Below are positions 17,293-26,280 of a stretch of 64,000 bases of DNA, piece after piece. Position numbers and translations under genes: made by a program. The notes beneath the pieces are model-generated. The model ran no database searches and was not told where the DNA came from. It saw nothing but the letters and a program-made list of their open reading frames with translations. Source of the stretch: Sphingomonas sp. S2-65 (GTDB taxonomy: Bacteria > Pseudomonadota > Alphaproteobacteria > Sphingomonadales > Sphingomonadaceae); contig NZ_CP090953.1 of NCBI RefSeq assembly GCF_021513175.1, positions 3,716,501-3,780,500 on the forward strand, in the 5' to 3' direction. How positions within the stretch are numbered: the first letter of the stretch is position 1; every line of letters starts with the position of its first letter.

Positions 17293-17526
17293 ATGCGTAT
17301 GATTGCTAAGACTGCTGCAGCTGTTGCAGCCCTGACGCTTGCTGCGGCGCCTGCCGTCGCTGCCGGCAACGCTTCGAAGCTGTCGCTTCGCAGCTCGACC
17401 TCTTCGGAAGAGTCGGAAGACCTGGTTGCAGGCGCTCCGATCATCGCCGTCCTGGGCGTTGCCGCCGTTGTGGCCGGTGTCGTCGTGGTCGCGACCGAGA
17501 ACGACGACGAGCCCGACAGCAACTAA
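17293..17526 (+). CDS. Tiny signal-peptide/membrane protein with acidic tail (paralogue of the one at 62056)
   Basis: 77 residues: signal peptide ending near APAVAAG, the motif SKLSL, a polar Ser/Glu stretch, a hydrophobic segment (APIIAVLGVAAVVAGVVVVA) and the tail ENDDEPDSN. GGGAG precedes the ATG by 8 bases. The design, motif for motif, matches the product of 62056-62277 (AKLSL, AAIIGVIATVAIVGGAVVLA, DNDDDSDSN), so both are real and paralogous. A perfect 10-bp palindrome GGCTTAAGCC lies at 17268-17277. Function unknown; likely an inner-membrane or exported small protein. Confidence 0.75.
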   Translation: MRMIAKTAAAVAALTLAAAPAVAAGNASKLSLRSSTSSEESEDLVAGAPIIAVLGVAAVVAGVVVVATENDDEPDSN

Positions 17527-17540
17527 GCTGTAGGCTCGGC

Positions 17541-17626
17541 TGGTACGGACGGCGGGACTCGAACCCGCACGCCCCGAAGGGCAGGGGATTTTAAGTCCCC
17601 GGCGTCTACCATTCCGCCACGTCCGC
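17541..17626 (-). tRNA. tRNA-Leu (anticodon TAA)
   Basis: 86 bases including an encoded CCA. Acceptor strand GCGGACG pairs with CGTCCGT; the anticodon stem GGGGA/TCCCC holds loop CTTAAAA, giving TAA, which reads UUA/UUG. The long variable arm (CTGCCCTTCGGGGCGTG) is typical of tRNA-Leu, and the T loop GGTTCGAGTCC is intact. Its 3' end lies 14 bases after the stop of the small plus-strand gene. Confidence 0.97.
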
Positions 17627-17680
17627 ACGCGCGTACGGACAAGCGGATGACGGGGCTGTCGTCAAGCCAGTTGAATAGGG

Positions 17681-17714
17681 AAAGCCCGGCAAGGACGTCC
17701 TTGCCGGGCTTTTT
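17681..17714 (+). terminator. Strong intrinsic terminator
   Basis: AAAGCCCGGCAAGGAC and its complement GTCCTTGCCGGGCTTT meet head to head, giving a stem of up to 16 bp with essentially no loop; a T-run follows on the plus strand. It stops plus-strand transcription (for example readthrough from 17293) and, with only TTTCCC on the minus side, is weaker in that direction. Confidence 0.75.
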
Positions 17715-18130
17715 CGTATGTGCGCGCGCAGGGGTGATCGGCTTAGGCCGGCTCGCCGCGTTGGGGCGGGTGCGTTCGCATCCACGAACCGACAACGCCG
17801 GCGGATTGATCGGGGAGGCTCTTGCTCGGTCTAAGGGTGCCTGCGCAGGACGGCGTCGCCAATAACTTCGCCTGCGCCCGAGCACGGCACGATGCGCATT
17901 CCGCTGCGTGGACGAGAGATCGGCGGCGTTAGCGTGGTAAGCTGGCAGCTGGATTTGCACGGTGCATGGCACCGCTGCCTACGCTACGCGAATAAAGCTG
18001 AATGCGTGGACCCCCTGCATGAGCGTGGCCGCTAGCCGCAGCTTCCCACGTCACAGCATCCGTCCGCTGATGTGAAATGAACGGTACTTGAGCCTCTGCC
18101 ACTGTAGAGGCCGCCGTTTTCGGGAAGGTA
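17715..18130. other. 416-base gene-free stretch between two tRNAs
   Basis: Several short frames exist but none has codon bias, a ribosome site or a recognisable protein. A weak hairpin GCCTCT...AGAGGC lies near 18094-18113, just downstream of the tRNA-Ala 3' end. Nothing else seen. Confidence 0.5.
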
Positions 18131-18206
18131 TGGTGGAGCCGAGGGGGATCGAACCCCTGACCTCTGCAATGCCATTGCAGCGCTCTCCCAGCTGAGCTAC
18201 GGCCCC
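18131..18206 (-). tRNA. tRNA-Ala (anticodon GGC)
   Basis: 76 bases including CCA. GGGGCCG pairs with CGGCTCC in the acceptor stem; D arm AGCTCAGCTGGGAGAGC; anticodon stem CTGCA/TGCAG with loop ATGGCAT gives GGC, reading GCC/GCU; T arm AGGGGTTCGATCCCCCT. All cloverleaf elements are intact. Confidence 0.97.
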
Positions 18207-18249
18207 ACACCCCGGGAAGGCGGCCCCTCTAGAAGGGGCCTGCCGGGTT

Positions 18250-18283
18250 GGCAAGGGCACTTTTTGAATTTTGTGCCCTTGCC
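18250..18283. terminator. Hairpin between tRNA-Ala and the FYDLN gene
   Basis: GGCAAGGGCAC (18250-18260) pairs perfectly with GTGCCCTTGCC (18273-18283) around an AT-rich 12-base loop. It sits 7 bases after the stop of the minus-strand FYDLN gene and probably ends that transcript, although no U-tract follows on that strand. A second small hairpin, GGCCCCT/AGGGGCC, lies at 18222-18240. Confidence 0.5.
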
Positions 18284-18290
18284 GGTATTT

Positions 18291-18614
18291 TTACTGCTCG
18301 TCTTCGTCCTTGACGGTCTCGACGCCCAGATCGTCGTCGCCGCCCAGATCGACGTCGTCGTCGGCCGAGGGCTCTTCGTCATCGGCGCCGATGTCCAGAT
18401 CCTCGTCGCCAAGGTCGGAATCCTCCGCCTTGTTCTTCGCGGCATCCGTCTTCACCACTTCGAAGGGCAGCGGCTGCTTCGACTTCAGGATGGGCTCAGG
18501 CTCCCACGCGAACGAGCAGTTGATGCAGGTGACGGGCTCGTCCTTCTGCAGATCGTAGAACCGCGTTCCGCACTTCGGGCACGCGCGCTTGGTGCCCCAT
18601 TCCGGCTTCACCAT
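18291..18614 (-). CDS. TIGR02300 (FYDLN acid) family protein
   Basis: 107 residues. The N-terminus MVKPEWGTKRACPKCGTRFYDL carries two CxxC zinc knuckles (CPKC, CINC) and the FYDL signature; the C-terminal half is extremely acidic (runs of Asp/Glu such as GADDEEPSADDDVDLG). This alphaproteobacterial family has no known function; a zinc-ribbon plus acidic tail suggests binding to a basic partner or nucleic-acid machinery. The start at 18614 matches the family; the longer frame to 18686 would overlap the aroA promoter. Confidence 0.85.
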   Translation of the reverse strand: MVKPEWGTKRACPKCGTRFYDLQKDEPVTCINCSFAWEPEPILKSKQPLPFEVVKTDAAKNKAEDSDLGDEDLDIGADDEEPSADDDVDLGGDDDLGVETVKDEDEQ

Positions 18615-18715
18615 GTGTTGCCTCTTGCCTTTCGAATTTTCGTGATCTGGGGAGTCGAGCCCCAAAAGTGGTGGGCGCCTTGCCATGGCGCAAGGCGGCT
18701 GTCAAAGCCGCCGCG

Positions 18716-20050
18716 ATGTCGCATGCCGCTCCTCGACCCCTGTCCGTCTCCTCCCGCGGCCCCTTGCGCGGGGCGCTTACCGTTCCCGGCGACAAATCGA
18801 TCAGCCACCGGGCGCTGATGTTTTCGGCGCTTGCGGTCGGCGAAAGCCGGATCAGCGGGTTGCTGGAAGGCGAGGACGTCCTCGCGACCGCCGCCGCGAT
18901 GCGGGCGATGGGCGCGCGTATAGAGCGCGGCGAAGACGGTATTTGGCGCGTGCAGGGCGTTGGCGTCGGCGGACTGCTCCAGCCGGCCCAGGCACTGGAC
19001 ATGGGCAACTCCGGCACCTCCACGCGGCTGCTGATGGGACTGGTGTCGAGCCACGCGATCACCGCGACCTTCACCGGCGACGCATCGCTGTCCGCGCGGC
19101 CGATGGGCCGGGTTATCGAGCCGCTCTCGCACATGGGCGCCGACATCCAGGCGAGCCCGGGCGGGCGTCTGCCGCTGATGGTGCGCGGGATGTGCCCGGC
19201 AGTGCCGATCACCTATACGTTGCCGGTCGCATCGGCGCAGGTGAAGTCCGCGGTGCTGCTGGCCGGGCTCAACACGCAGGGGATCACTCGGGTCATCGAG
19301 CCAGTGCCTACCCGCGATCACAGCGAGCGCATGCTGCGCGGCTTCGGTGCGGAAGTGACGGTTGAGGATAGCCCCGACGGCAAGATCATCTCGATCACCG
19401 GAGAGGCGGAGTTGAAACCGCAGACGATCGAGGTGCCGGGCGACCCCTCCTCAGCAGGCTTCTGGATGGTCGCGGCATCGATCGTACCGGGATCGAACAT
19501 CGTGATCCGCAACGTCTGCATGAATCCGACCCGGACCGGGCTGATCACGGCGCTCAAGCTGATGGGCGCGGACATCGTGCAAGTCGATGCGCGCGAAGTC
19601 GGCGGTGAGCCGGTTGCCGACCTGCGGGTTCGGCATGCCGCATTGAGCGCGATCGAAGTGCCGGCCGATCTCGCGCCCAGCATGATCGACGAATATCCCA
19701 TCCTCTTCGTGGCGGCCGCCATGGCGCAGGGGCGGACTGTGGCCCGCGGCGCGCACGAACTGCGCGTCAAGGAGTCTGACCGGATCGCCGCCATGCGCGT
19801 GGCGCTGCAAGCGATAGGCGTAGCGACCGAGGAGTTCGAAGACGGCTTGGCGATCGAGGGATCGGGCGGTGCGCCATTGCCCGGCGGCGGCGCGGTCGCG
19901 TCGTTGCTCGATCACCGCATCGCGATGAGCATGACGGTGGCCGGTCTCGCCGCGGCCAAGCCGATCGCGATAGACGATGTGAGCCCGGTCGCGACTAGCT
20001 ACCCGGATTTCTTCCAAACGCTGGATGCGCTCACCGGAGGCGCGGAATGA
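18716..20050 (+). CDS. aroA: 3-phosphoshikimate 1-carboxyvinyltransferase (EPSP synthase)
   Basis: Transfers the enolpyruvyl group of PEP to shikimate 3-phosphate, sixth step of the shikimate pathway. 444 residues with [13 protein letters not shown] near residue 22, [10 protein letters not shown] near residue 98 and [11 protein letters not shown] (here LRVKESDR) near residue 350. The G-A substitution pattern in the PEP loop (MGNSGTSTR) resembles class II enzymes of alphaproteobacteria, which are often glyphosate-tolerant; tolerance is inference. First of the aroA-cmk-rpsA-ihfB run; it overlaps cmk by four bases. Confidence 0.96.
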   Translation: MSHAAPRPLSVSSRGPLRGALTVPGDKSISHRALMFSALAVGESRISGLLEGEDVLATAAAMRAMGARIERGEDGIWRVQGVGVGGLLQPAQALDMGNSGTSTRLLMGLVSSHAITATFTGDASLSARPMGRVIEPLSHMGADIQASPGGRLPLMVRGMCPAVPITYTLPVASAQVKSAVLLAGLNTQGITRVIEPVPTRDHSERMLRGFGAEVTVEDSPDGKIISITGEAELKPQTIEVPGDPSSAGFWMVAASIVPGSNIVIRNVCMNPTRTGLITALKLMGADIVQVDAREVGGEPVADLRVRHAALSAIEVPADLAPSMIDEYPILFVAAAMAQGRTVARGAHELRVKESDRIAAMRVALQAIGVATEEFEDGLAIEGSGGAPLPGGGAVASLLDHRIAMSMTVAGLAAAKPIAIDDVSPVATSYPDFFQTLDALTGGAE

Positions 20051-20685
20051 CCGGCATGATCATCGCCGTCGATGGACCCGCTGCTTCGGGCAAGGGGACC
20101 ATCGCACGCGCGCTGGCCCGCCATTACGGGTTGCCGCACCTGGACACCGGCCTGCTTTACCGGGCGGTGGCGGCAACAGTGCTCCGCGCACAACTGGATC
20201 CCGCCGTGGAAGCCGACGCGGTGCTATCCTGCGGGTTCGAGGATTCGTTGCTCGCCGATCCATGGCTACGCACCGACGATGTCGGTAAGGTCGCCTCGGT
20301 CGTATCGGCGAATCCGCTGGTCCGTGCCGCCTTGCTGCAGCGGCAAAAGGCGTTCGCGCAACAGCCGGGCGGCGCGGTTCTCGACGGGCGCGACATCGGC
20401 ACGGTAATCGCGCCGGATGCGGATGCGAAGCTGTTCGTGAAAGCCACGCCCACCATCCGCGCCCAGCGCCGCCACTTGGAGCTGCGCAGGGCAGGGCAGG
20501 ATCCAAGCCTGGACAAGGTATTGGCCGACATCCGCGCCCGCGACGAACGCGACTCCAGGCGCAGCGACGCGCCGATGGTCGCCGCTGCCGATGCCGCCCT
20601 CCTCGACACGAGCTTCCTTTCCATCGACGCTGCCGTTCAAAAGGCGATCGAGTTGGTCGAGTCGCGGCGCAGCGCTTCCACCTGA
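20047..20685 (+). CDS. cmk: Cytidylate kinase
   Basis: P-loop nucleoside monophosphate kinase making CDP/dCDP from CMP/dCMP. 212 residues with [14 protein letters not shown] near residue 7, [11 protein letters not shown] near residue 35 and [13 protein letters not shown] near residue 116. Its ATGA overlap with aroA shows coupling. The cmk-rpsA pairing is widely conserved. It is followed by a terminator-like hairpin at 20786, so rpsA likely has its own promoter. Confidence 0.95.
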   Translation: MTGMIIAVDGPAASGKGTIARALARHYGLPHLDTGLLYRAVAATVLRAQLDPAVEADAVLSCGFEDSLLADPWLRTDDVGKVASVVSANPLVRAALLQRQKAFAQQPGGAVLDGRDIGTVIAPDADAKLFVKATPTIRAQRRHLELRRAGQDPSLDKVLADIRARDERDSRRSDAPMVAAADAALLDTSFLSIDAAVQKAIELVESRRSAST

Positions 20686-20785
20686 GCGGCGGCGAGAGCG
20701 GGCAAGCGGCGCCTGCTTCTCCTTGCGAAAAGCACGGGATTGGCATAAAGGCAGCGCGTCCAGCGAGTACATGCTCGCGGAGGAA

Positions 20786-20816
20786 GGCGCGGAGAGGTGA
20801 CTCTCACGCGCCGTTT
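20786..20816 (+). terminator. Terminator-like hairpin between cmk and rpsA
   Basis: GGCGCG (20786-20791) pairs with CGCGCC, with an inner helix AGAG/CTCT around loop GTGA, and is followed by GTTTT. Located about 100 bases after cmk. The 145 bases from here to the rpsA start must hold the rpsA leader; I see no clear promoter hexamers there. Confidence 0.6.
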
Positions 20817-20961
20817 TCGCATTAGAACCGCGTCTGTTCCTCTGCTTGCAAGCGCCCGGTGGATGCCGCGACCGGCATGAGGCCGCCGTGGCAATTCTGG
20901 CCTCCAAGACCGCCGGATACAACCGGCCGGCCGGAAAAACGTAAGACAGGAACTCTATTCA

Positions 20962-22674
20962 ATGGCTACTGCGCCAAACCCGACCCGCGACGATTTCGCG
21001 GCAATGCTGGACGAGACCTTCGGCGCGGCGGACGGCTTTGAAGGCCGCGTCGTGATCGGTACGGTCACCGGCATCGAAAACGATCTGGCCGTCATCGACG
21101 TCGGCCTCAAGTCCGAAGGCCGCGTGCCGCTGCGTGAATTCGCTGCGCCGGGCCAGAAGGCAGAGCTCAAGGTCGGCGACGAAGTCGAAGTTTACGTCGA
21201 CCGCGTCGAGAACGCGAACGGCGAAGCGATGCTCAGCCGCGACCGCGCCCGCCGCGAAGCCGCCTGGGACAAGCTCGAAACCGAATTCGCCAGCACCGCC
21301 CGCGTCGAAGGCGTGATCTTCGGCCGCGTAAAGGGTGGCTTCACTGTCGATCTGTCTGGCGCCGTGGCGTTCCTGCCGGGTTCGCAGGTTGATATCCGTC
21401 CGGTGCGCGACGTGACCCCGCTGATGGACATCCCGCAGCCTTTCCAGATCCTCAAGATGGACCGCAAGCGCGGCAACATCGTCGTTTCGCGTCGCGCGGT
21501 TCTGGAAGAAACCCGCGCCGAGCAGCGTTCGGGCCTGATCCAGTCGCTGGCCGAGGGCCAGGTGATCGACGGCGTCGTCAAGAACATCACCGATTACGGC
21601 GCGTTCGTTGACCTGGGTGGCATCGACGGCCTGCTCCACGTCACCGATCTGAGCTACAAGCGCGTCAACCACCCGAGCGAAGTGCTCGAGATCGGCCAGA
21701 CGGTGAAGGTGCAGATCATCCGCATCAACCGCGACACGCAGCGCATCTCGCTCGGCATGAAGCAGCTCGAGAGCGATCCGTGGGAAGGCGCCGGCGCCAA
21801 GTACCCGGTGGGCGCACGCGTCTCCGGTCGCGTCACCAACATCACCGAATATGGTGCGTTCGTCGAACTGGAAGCCGGCATCGAAGGCCTGGTCCACGTT
21901 TCGGAAATGTCCTGGACCAAGAAGAACGTCCATCCGGGCAAGATCGTCTCGACTTCACAGGAAGTGGACGTGGTCATCCTCGAGGTCGATCAGGAAAAGC
22001 GCCGCATTTCGCTCGGCCTCAAGCAGGCTCAGGCCAATCCGTGGGATGCCTTCGCGGCAGCTCATCCGGTCGGTTCGACGGTCGAGGGCGAAGTCAAGAA
22101 CGCCACCGAGTTCGGCCTGTTCATCGGCCTGGACAACGACGTCGACGGCATGGTCCACATGTCCGACATCGCTTGGGGCATTTCGGGTGAAGACGCGCTC
22201 AACCTGCACCGCAAGGGCGAGACCGTTCAGGCCGTCGTTCTAGCGATCGAGCCCGACAAGGAGCGCATCAGCCTTGGCATGAAGCAGCTGGAGCGCGGCG
22301 GTCCGTCGGCAGCAACGGCAGCCGGTGCGGGTGACCGCCTCAACAAGAACCAGGTCGTGACCGTGACCGTTCTGGAAGTCCGCGATGCGGGTCTGGAAGT
22401 TCAGGTCGGTGATGATGGCGCCACCGGCTTCATCAAGCGCACCGATCTGGGCCGCGACCGCGACGAGCAGCGTCCGGAGCGTTTCCAGGTCGCGCAGAAG
22501 TTCGATGCCATGGTCACCGGCTTCGATCGTTCGAAGAAGCCGACCTTCTCGGTCAAGGCGATGCAGATCGCCGAAGAGAAGCAGGCCGTTCAGCAGTACG
22601 GTTCGTCCGATTCGGGCGCATCGCTGGGCGATATTCTCGGCGAGGCCCTCAAGGCCCGCAACGAAAAGGCGTAA
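20962..22674 (+). CDS. rpsA: 30S ribosomal protein S1
   Basis: 570 residues, made of six S1/OB repeats. Clear repeats begin at VIDGVVKNITDYGAFVDLGG, VGARVSGRVTNITEYGAFVE and VGSTVEGEVKNATEFGLFIG (each quoted up to 20 residues). S1 holds mRNA on the 30S subunit during initiation. The ATG is preceded by GACAGGAA at 12 bases. High codon bias, as expected of a ribosomal gene. A strong terminator follows at 22682. Confidence 0.97.
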   Translation: MATAPNPTRDDFAAMLDETFGAADGFEGRVVIGTVTGIENDLAVIDVGLKSEGRVPLREFAAPGQKAELKVGDEVEVYVDRVENANGEAMLSRDRARREAAWDKLETEFASTARVEGVIFGRVKGGFTVDLSGAVAFLPGSQVDIRPVRDVTPLMDIPQPFQILKMDRKRGNIVVSRRAVLEETRAEQRSGLIQSLAEGQVIDGVVKNITDYGAFVDLGGIDGLLHVTDLSYKRVNHPSEVLEIGQTVKVQIIRINRDTQRISLGMKQLESDPWEGAGAKYPVGARVSGRVTNITEYGAFVELEAGIEGLVHVSEMSWTKKNVHPGKIVSTSQEVDVVILEVDQEKRRISLGLKQAQANPWDAFAAAHPVGSTVEGEVKNATEFGLFIGLDNDVDGMVHMSDIAWGISGEDALNLHRKGETVQAVVLAIEPDKERISLGMKQLERGGPSAATAAGAGDRLNKNQVVTVTVLEVRDAGLEVQVGDDGATGFIKRTDLGRDRDEQRPERFQVAQKFDAMVTGFDRSKKPTFSVKAMQIAEEKQAVQQYGSSDSGASLGDILGEALKARNEKA

Positions 22675-22681
22675 GCCGATC

Positions 22682-22712
22682 AAGGGGAGTGGCCATGGCC
22701 GCTCCCCTTTTT
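22682..22712 (+). terminator. Intrinsic terminator of rpsA
   Basis: AAGGGGAGTGGCC and GGCCGCTCCCCTT form a GC-rich stem with a small AT centre, followed by TTTTT, 8 bases after the rpsA stop. Confidence 0.85.
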
Positions 22713-22827
22713 ACTCCAGAATATTCATTGATTCGTACATGTTCGGGTTGATGATCAGCGCGGCCCGGGGCTAAGGATAGGGCGTGCGTTGGCTGGCTAC
22801 TTGCCGCGCACCATGGGAGAAATGCGG

Positions 22828-23109
22828 ATGATCCGATCGGAACTGGTCCGGATGCTTGTCGAAGAAAATCCGGGCCTTTCGGTCCGTGAAGTCGAGAAGG
22901 TCGTGACGGTGTTTTTCGATGAGATCGTTCGCCGCTTGAGCGAGGATGGTCGGGTCGAGCTTCGTGGCTTCGGCGCTTTCTCCACCCGCGCACGCGATGC
23001 CCGAACGGGCAGAAACCCACGCACCGGTGAGTCCGTGGATGTCGATGCCAAGCGTGTTCCGTACTTCAAGCCCGGCAAGGAAATGCGAGTCCGCCTGAAC
23101 GTCTCGTAG
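22828..23109 (+). CDS. ihfB: Integration host factor subunit beta
   Basis: 93-residue DNA-bending protein of the HU/IHF family. [18 protein letters not shown] is the usual IHF-beta start, and the signature [21 protein letters not shown] carries the DNA-intercalating arm (here GRNPRTGE). IHF bends DNA in replication, recombination and many promoters as an alpha/beta heterodimer. ATG 22828 chosen for family length over 22822. Follows rpsA, as in many proteobacteria. Confidence 0.93.
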   Translation: MIRSELVRMLVEENPGLSVREVEKVVTVFFDEIVRRLSEDGRVELRGFGAFSTRARDARTGRNPRTGESVDVDAKRVPYFKPGKEMRVRLNVS

Positions 23110-23331
23110 CCGGCGCCGCTGCCATGTCCTGGCAGGTCTGAATCTCTCAGGATGGTGCGAGTGTCGCGTTGGCTCGACGCGCTTTGACAAGACGACGCTC
23201 GCGTAAAGCCGGAAAGCGGCCGATCTCGCGCGTGTTCTAAGCCTGTGGCTGTAGAACCCTTGGGGTTGCGCGTAGCCCTTCCCCTCCAATATGCCGGTAA
23301 CAGCGGGCAGCAAGCCTTGCGGGGGAGAGGC

Positions 23332-24339
23332 ATGTCCGGACGTCCGACGATCAAGGAAGTATCGAAGATCGCGGGGGTCTCGTTCAAGACCGTGTCGCGG
23401 GTTCTCAACAACGAGAAGCATGTCAGCGAAGAGACGCGCCGCCGAGTGGAGGAGGTCGTCGCCAGGCTCAATTTCCGCCCCAGTCAGGCGGCGCGAATGC
23501 TAGCGGGCCGGCGCTCCTTCCAGGTGGCGCTGCTCTACGACAATCCTAGTCCTTATTATGTCTATCACATCCAGGCCGGGGCCCAGCAGCGTTGCACCGA
23601 GCTTGGATATCGCCTGCTTCTCCAGCCGATCGACAGTCAGTCGGCCGATCTGGTGCCGAACGTCATGGCCCTGATCGACGAGGCGCATCTGGACGGGCTT
23701 ATCTTGTCGCCGCCGGTGACCGAAGTGGCTGCGCTTCTCGACGCGCTTGATGCTCGGGGGCTGCCTTATGTCCGAATCGCTCCAGGCATCCGCAAAGGCG
23801 CGGGAATGGCCACCACCATGGACGACATAGCGGCGGCGCGTGAAGTCACTCGTCATCTGATCGGATTGGGTCACCGCGCGATCGCCTTCATCCCCGGTCC
23901 CGAAAGCCATGTCTCGTCGAAGGATCGCCTTGAGGGTTATCGTGCCGAGCTGGAATCCGGCGGCATCGCCTTCGATCCTGCGCTCGTCGTCGCGGGCGAC
24001 TACAGCTTTACCTCGGGAGGCGAAGCTGCCCGCCGTCTGCTCGCCCGCAACCGGCGGCCGACGGCTATCTTCGCCGGCAACGACGACATGGCAGCCGGTG
24101 CCCTTGCCGTCGCGCATGAACTCGACATAGCGGTGCCGGACCAGCTCTCCATCGCCGGCTTCGACGATAGTGATCTGGCCAAAGCAGTCTGGCCGCCGCT
24201 GACCACACTGCGTCAGCCGGTTCGCGAGCTGGCTTGGGCCGCCGCAGACCTCATGCTGGGGGAGAACGCCGCCGAACCTCAACTGGTGTTGGAGCACCAG
24301 CTGATGGTGCGGGCCAGTACCGGTCGTCGGATAATATAA
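23332..24339 (+). CDS. LacI-family transcriptional regulator
   Basis: 335 residues. N-terminal HTH TIKEVSKIAGVSFKTVSRVL with hinge helix RPSQAARMLAG, then a periplasmic-binding-protein-like sugar domain (GLGHRAIAFIPGP; PTAIFAGNDDMAAGAL; GFDDSDLAK). GGGGGAGAGG lies 2-11 bases before the ATG. No sugar-utilisation gene is adjacent, so the regulon is elsewhere. The 222-base gap from ihfB suggests its own promoter. Confidence 0.9.
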   Translation: MSGRPTIKEVSKIAGVSFKTVSRVLNNEKHVSEETRRRVEEVVARLNFRPSQAARMLAGRRSFQVALLYDNPSPYYVYHIQAGAQQRCTELGYRLLLQPIDSQSADLVPNVMALIDEAHLDGLILSPPVTEVAALLDALDARGLPYVRIAPGIRKGAGMATTMDDIAAAREVTRHLIGLGHRAIAFIPGPESHVSSKDRLEGYRAELESGGIAFDPALVVAGDYSFTSGGEAARRLLARNRRPTAIFAGNDDMAAGALAVAHELDIAVPDQLSIAGFDDSDLAKAVWPPLTTLRQPVRELAWAAADLMLGENAAEPQLVLEHQLMVRASTGRRII

Positions 24340-24708
24340 ATCGGACGGAGCGTGCGCTAACCCGTTGCTACTGTAGCATTTCCGTCACAACCTGACGCAA
24401 AGCACAGGATGGAGCGGGTTCGTGAACACGTGTGATTGACCGCCACCAGGCGGGAGCCTAGCGTCTCGCCAAGTCCAAACATATGGACAAGAGGCAGGGA
24501 GGATGTCTCCGCAGCAGCCGCCGGACCGAACGGGTTCGGCGGCTGGCGTTGCCAACAGGGGCAATCTTTCCGTAACCGCTCCTGACAGCGTTGTCAACTC
24601 TCCGGCTCTTCCAGCACGTTTCTGGGACCGCGCAGCTGTTCCGAAGCTGGACACGGATGTTGATTTCAGCAGTGGCCAAAATCGTAAACAAAACGTTAAC
24701 TGCACGTC
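24340..24708. other. 369-base stretch upstream of a small ORF
   Basis: No conserved gene. A 73-residue plus-strand frame at 24503-24724 has no recognisable features and is probably not coding. A strong dyad around 24516-24544 (AGCCGCCGGACC / GGGTTCGGCGGCT) could be the LacI gene terminator. Close to its right end, TTAA-N7-TTTA on the minus strand (24699-24685) is a one-mismatch CtrA-like box. Confidence 0.4.
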
Positions 24709-24876
24709 ATGCAGCGTCGTTTGATCATCGAGGGTCACCCCCGTCGCAACCTCTTCCGCACCCATGTCCACCGCGTGGTCATGCGTGAGCGGCGCGCTCG
24801 CGATGATGGCGATGTGAAGCTCTTTGCCTTGAGCTTCAGCGCCTTCTTCGTCTGCTTCTACACGTTCCTGCTTTAG
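24709..24876 (+). CDS. 55-residue putative membrane protein
   Basis: Basic N-terminal half with several Arg/His (MQRRLIIEGHPRRNLFRTH), then RARDDGDVKLFALSF and a hydrophobic tail AFFVCFYTFLL, so a single C-terminal membrane segment. Codon bias fits the genome. No ribosome site is visible, so it may be leaderless or start elsewhere. It converges with the MFS gene, overlapping its stop by four bases. I do not recognise a family; similar tail-anchored mini-proteins exist in sphingomonads to my knowledge, but I cannot verify it. Confidence 0.55.
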   Translation: MQRRLIIEGHPRRNLFRTHVHRVVMRERRARDDGDVKLFALSFSAFFVCFYTFLL

Positions 24877-26165
24877 GGAATCACGTCCGGGCCATGCGGC
24901 GCATGCTCCGCCTGACGTAGCCGCCACGCGCACCATGCCGAGGCCAGGCACAAGGCGACGACCACCCACATGCAGTCGGCAACGCTGACGCCCGGGATAT
25001 TGGTGATGCCGAAGATGCCGACCGATCCGATCACCATTGCGCCCGAATTCACGATGTTGTTCGCCGCCACCGTTCGCGCGGTCTGCGACTTCTCCACGGT
25101 GGTGGTCAGGAAGGCATAAAGCGGCACCACGAACATGCCGCCGGTGATCGCGATCATCCCTAGGTCGACCAGCACGTGCCACGCTGCCGGGTGCGCGATG
25201 AAGTCGGCGGTCTTCAGCAGCGGGCCGTCGCTCACCGGCCAGAAGCGTGCGGCGAAGTGGAAGTCTACAACGAATGCCGCCATCGCCAGCACCGACGCCA
25301 CCGCGTATTTCGCCGAAACCTCGCCCTTCAACAGCCGGTTGATGATCACCGATCCGACCGCGATCCCGACCGAGAAGATGCCCAGGAAAACGCTCGCCAC
25401 ATCCTTCTGGGCATGGAACACATTCTTGACCAAGGGCGGGAACAGCACGCCAAGCACTGCGGCGATCGTCCAGAATACGCTGATCGCGATGATCGCCAGG
25501 TACAGCCGGCGGATGTGCATCGTCGCGGCGATCAGCCGGTAGGACGAGCGGAAGATGTTGAAGTCGATCTTCAGCGTCGTCAGCGGCGGGGCGGCGGGAA
25601 TCTTGAGCGACGCCAACCAGCCGATGCACGCTACGCCGATCACCGCGACTGCTGCGAAGGTCGGGCTGATCAACCCGCCTGCGATCGTGCCGAACAGGAT
25701 AGCGATATAGGTCCCGGCCTCGACCAGCCCGGTTCCGCCCAGTACTTCGTCTTCGGCCATGTGCTGCGGGATGATCGCGTATTTGATCGGCCCGAAAAAG
25801 GTCGAGTGGATGCCCATCCCCACCAGCGCGACCAGCATCAACGGCAGGCTCTTCAAGAAGATGCCCGCGGCGCCGACCAGCATGATGCCGACCTCGGCGG
25901 CCTTGATGATCCGCATGATCCGGGCCTTGTCGTAGCTGTCCGCCAGCTGACCGGCGAGCGCGGAGAACAGGAAGAAGGGCAGGATGAAGATGCCCGTCGC
26001 GATCGCGCTGAACCGCGTCTCCTCCTCCACCGAGTTGAAGATTTGATAGGTCGCGAAGAAGATCATCGCGTTCTTGAAGAGGTTGTCGTTGAACGCCCCC
26101 AGGAACTGCGTCACGAACAGGGGGAGGAAGCGGCGCTCCTTCATCAGCCCGAGCGCACCGATCAT
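24873..26165 (-). CDS. MFS transporter, LplT-like (lysophospholipid flippase type)
   Basis: About 430 residues with 12 hydrophobic segments. FVTQFLGAFNDNLFKNAMIF early on is the LplT signature, followed by GQLADSYDKARIMRIIK, an MFS loop 2-3 motif. LplT moves lysophospholipids inward across the inner membrane for re-acylation. No acyltransferase (Aas) is fused or adjacent, but pgsA, a phospholipid gene, is divergent 115 bases away. Start Met at 26165 was chosen; the longer frame to 26318 would cover the pgsA start and carries Cys/Pro-rich noise. Confidence 0.85.
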   Translation of the reverse strand: MIGALGLMKERRFLPLFVTQFLGAFNDNLFKNAMIFFATYQIFNSVEEETRFSAIATGIFILPFFLFSALAGQLADSYDKARIMRIIKAAEVGIMLVGAAGIFLKSLPLMLVALVGMGIHSTFFGPIKYAIIPQHMAEDEVLGGTGLVEAGTYIAILFGTIAGGLISPTFAAVAVIGVACIGWLASLKIPAAPPLTTLKIDFNIFRSSYRLIAATMHIRRLYLAIIAISVFWTIAAVLGVLFPPLVKNVFHAQKDVASVFLGIFSVGIAVGSVIINRLLKGEVSAKYAVASVLAMAAFVVDFHFAARFWPVSDGPLLKTADFIAHPAAWHVLVDLGMIAITGGMFVVPLYAFLTTTVEKSQTARTVAANNIVNSGAMVIGSVGIFGITNIPGVSVADCMWVVVALCLASAWCAWRLRQAEHAPHGPDVIP

Positions 26166-26280
26166 GCCGTACTTGCTCCACAGCGGCGGCGTTCCGCCCG
26201 ACCCGGCAGCGCATACCGGCCCCCCGGCGCCGCAGCAACGCTTATTCCGCTCAGGCCCCGGCGGTGTTAGAGCGACGCTC

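Noticed and set aside
23110..23331. Extension of the LacI gene to 23245
   Set aside because: The HTH begins right after the ATG at 23332, which has a strong ribosome site; the extra 29 codons are unlike any LacI N-terminus.
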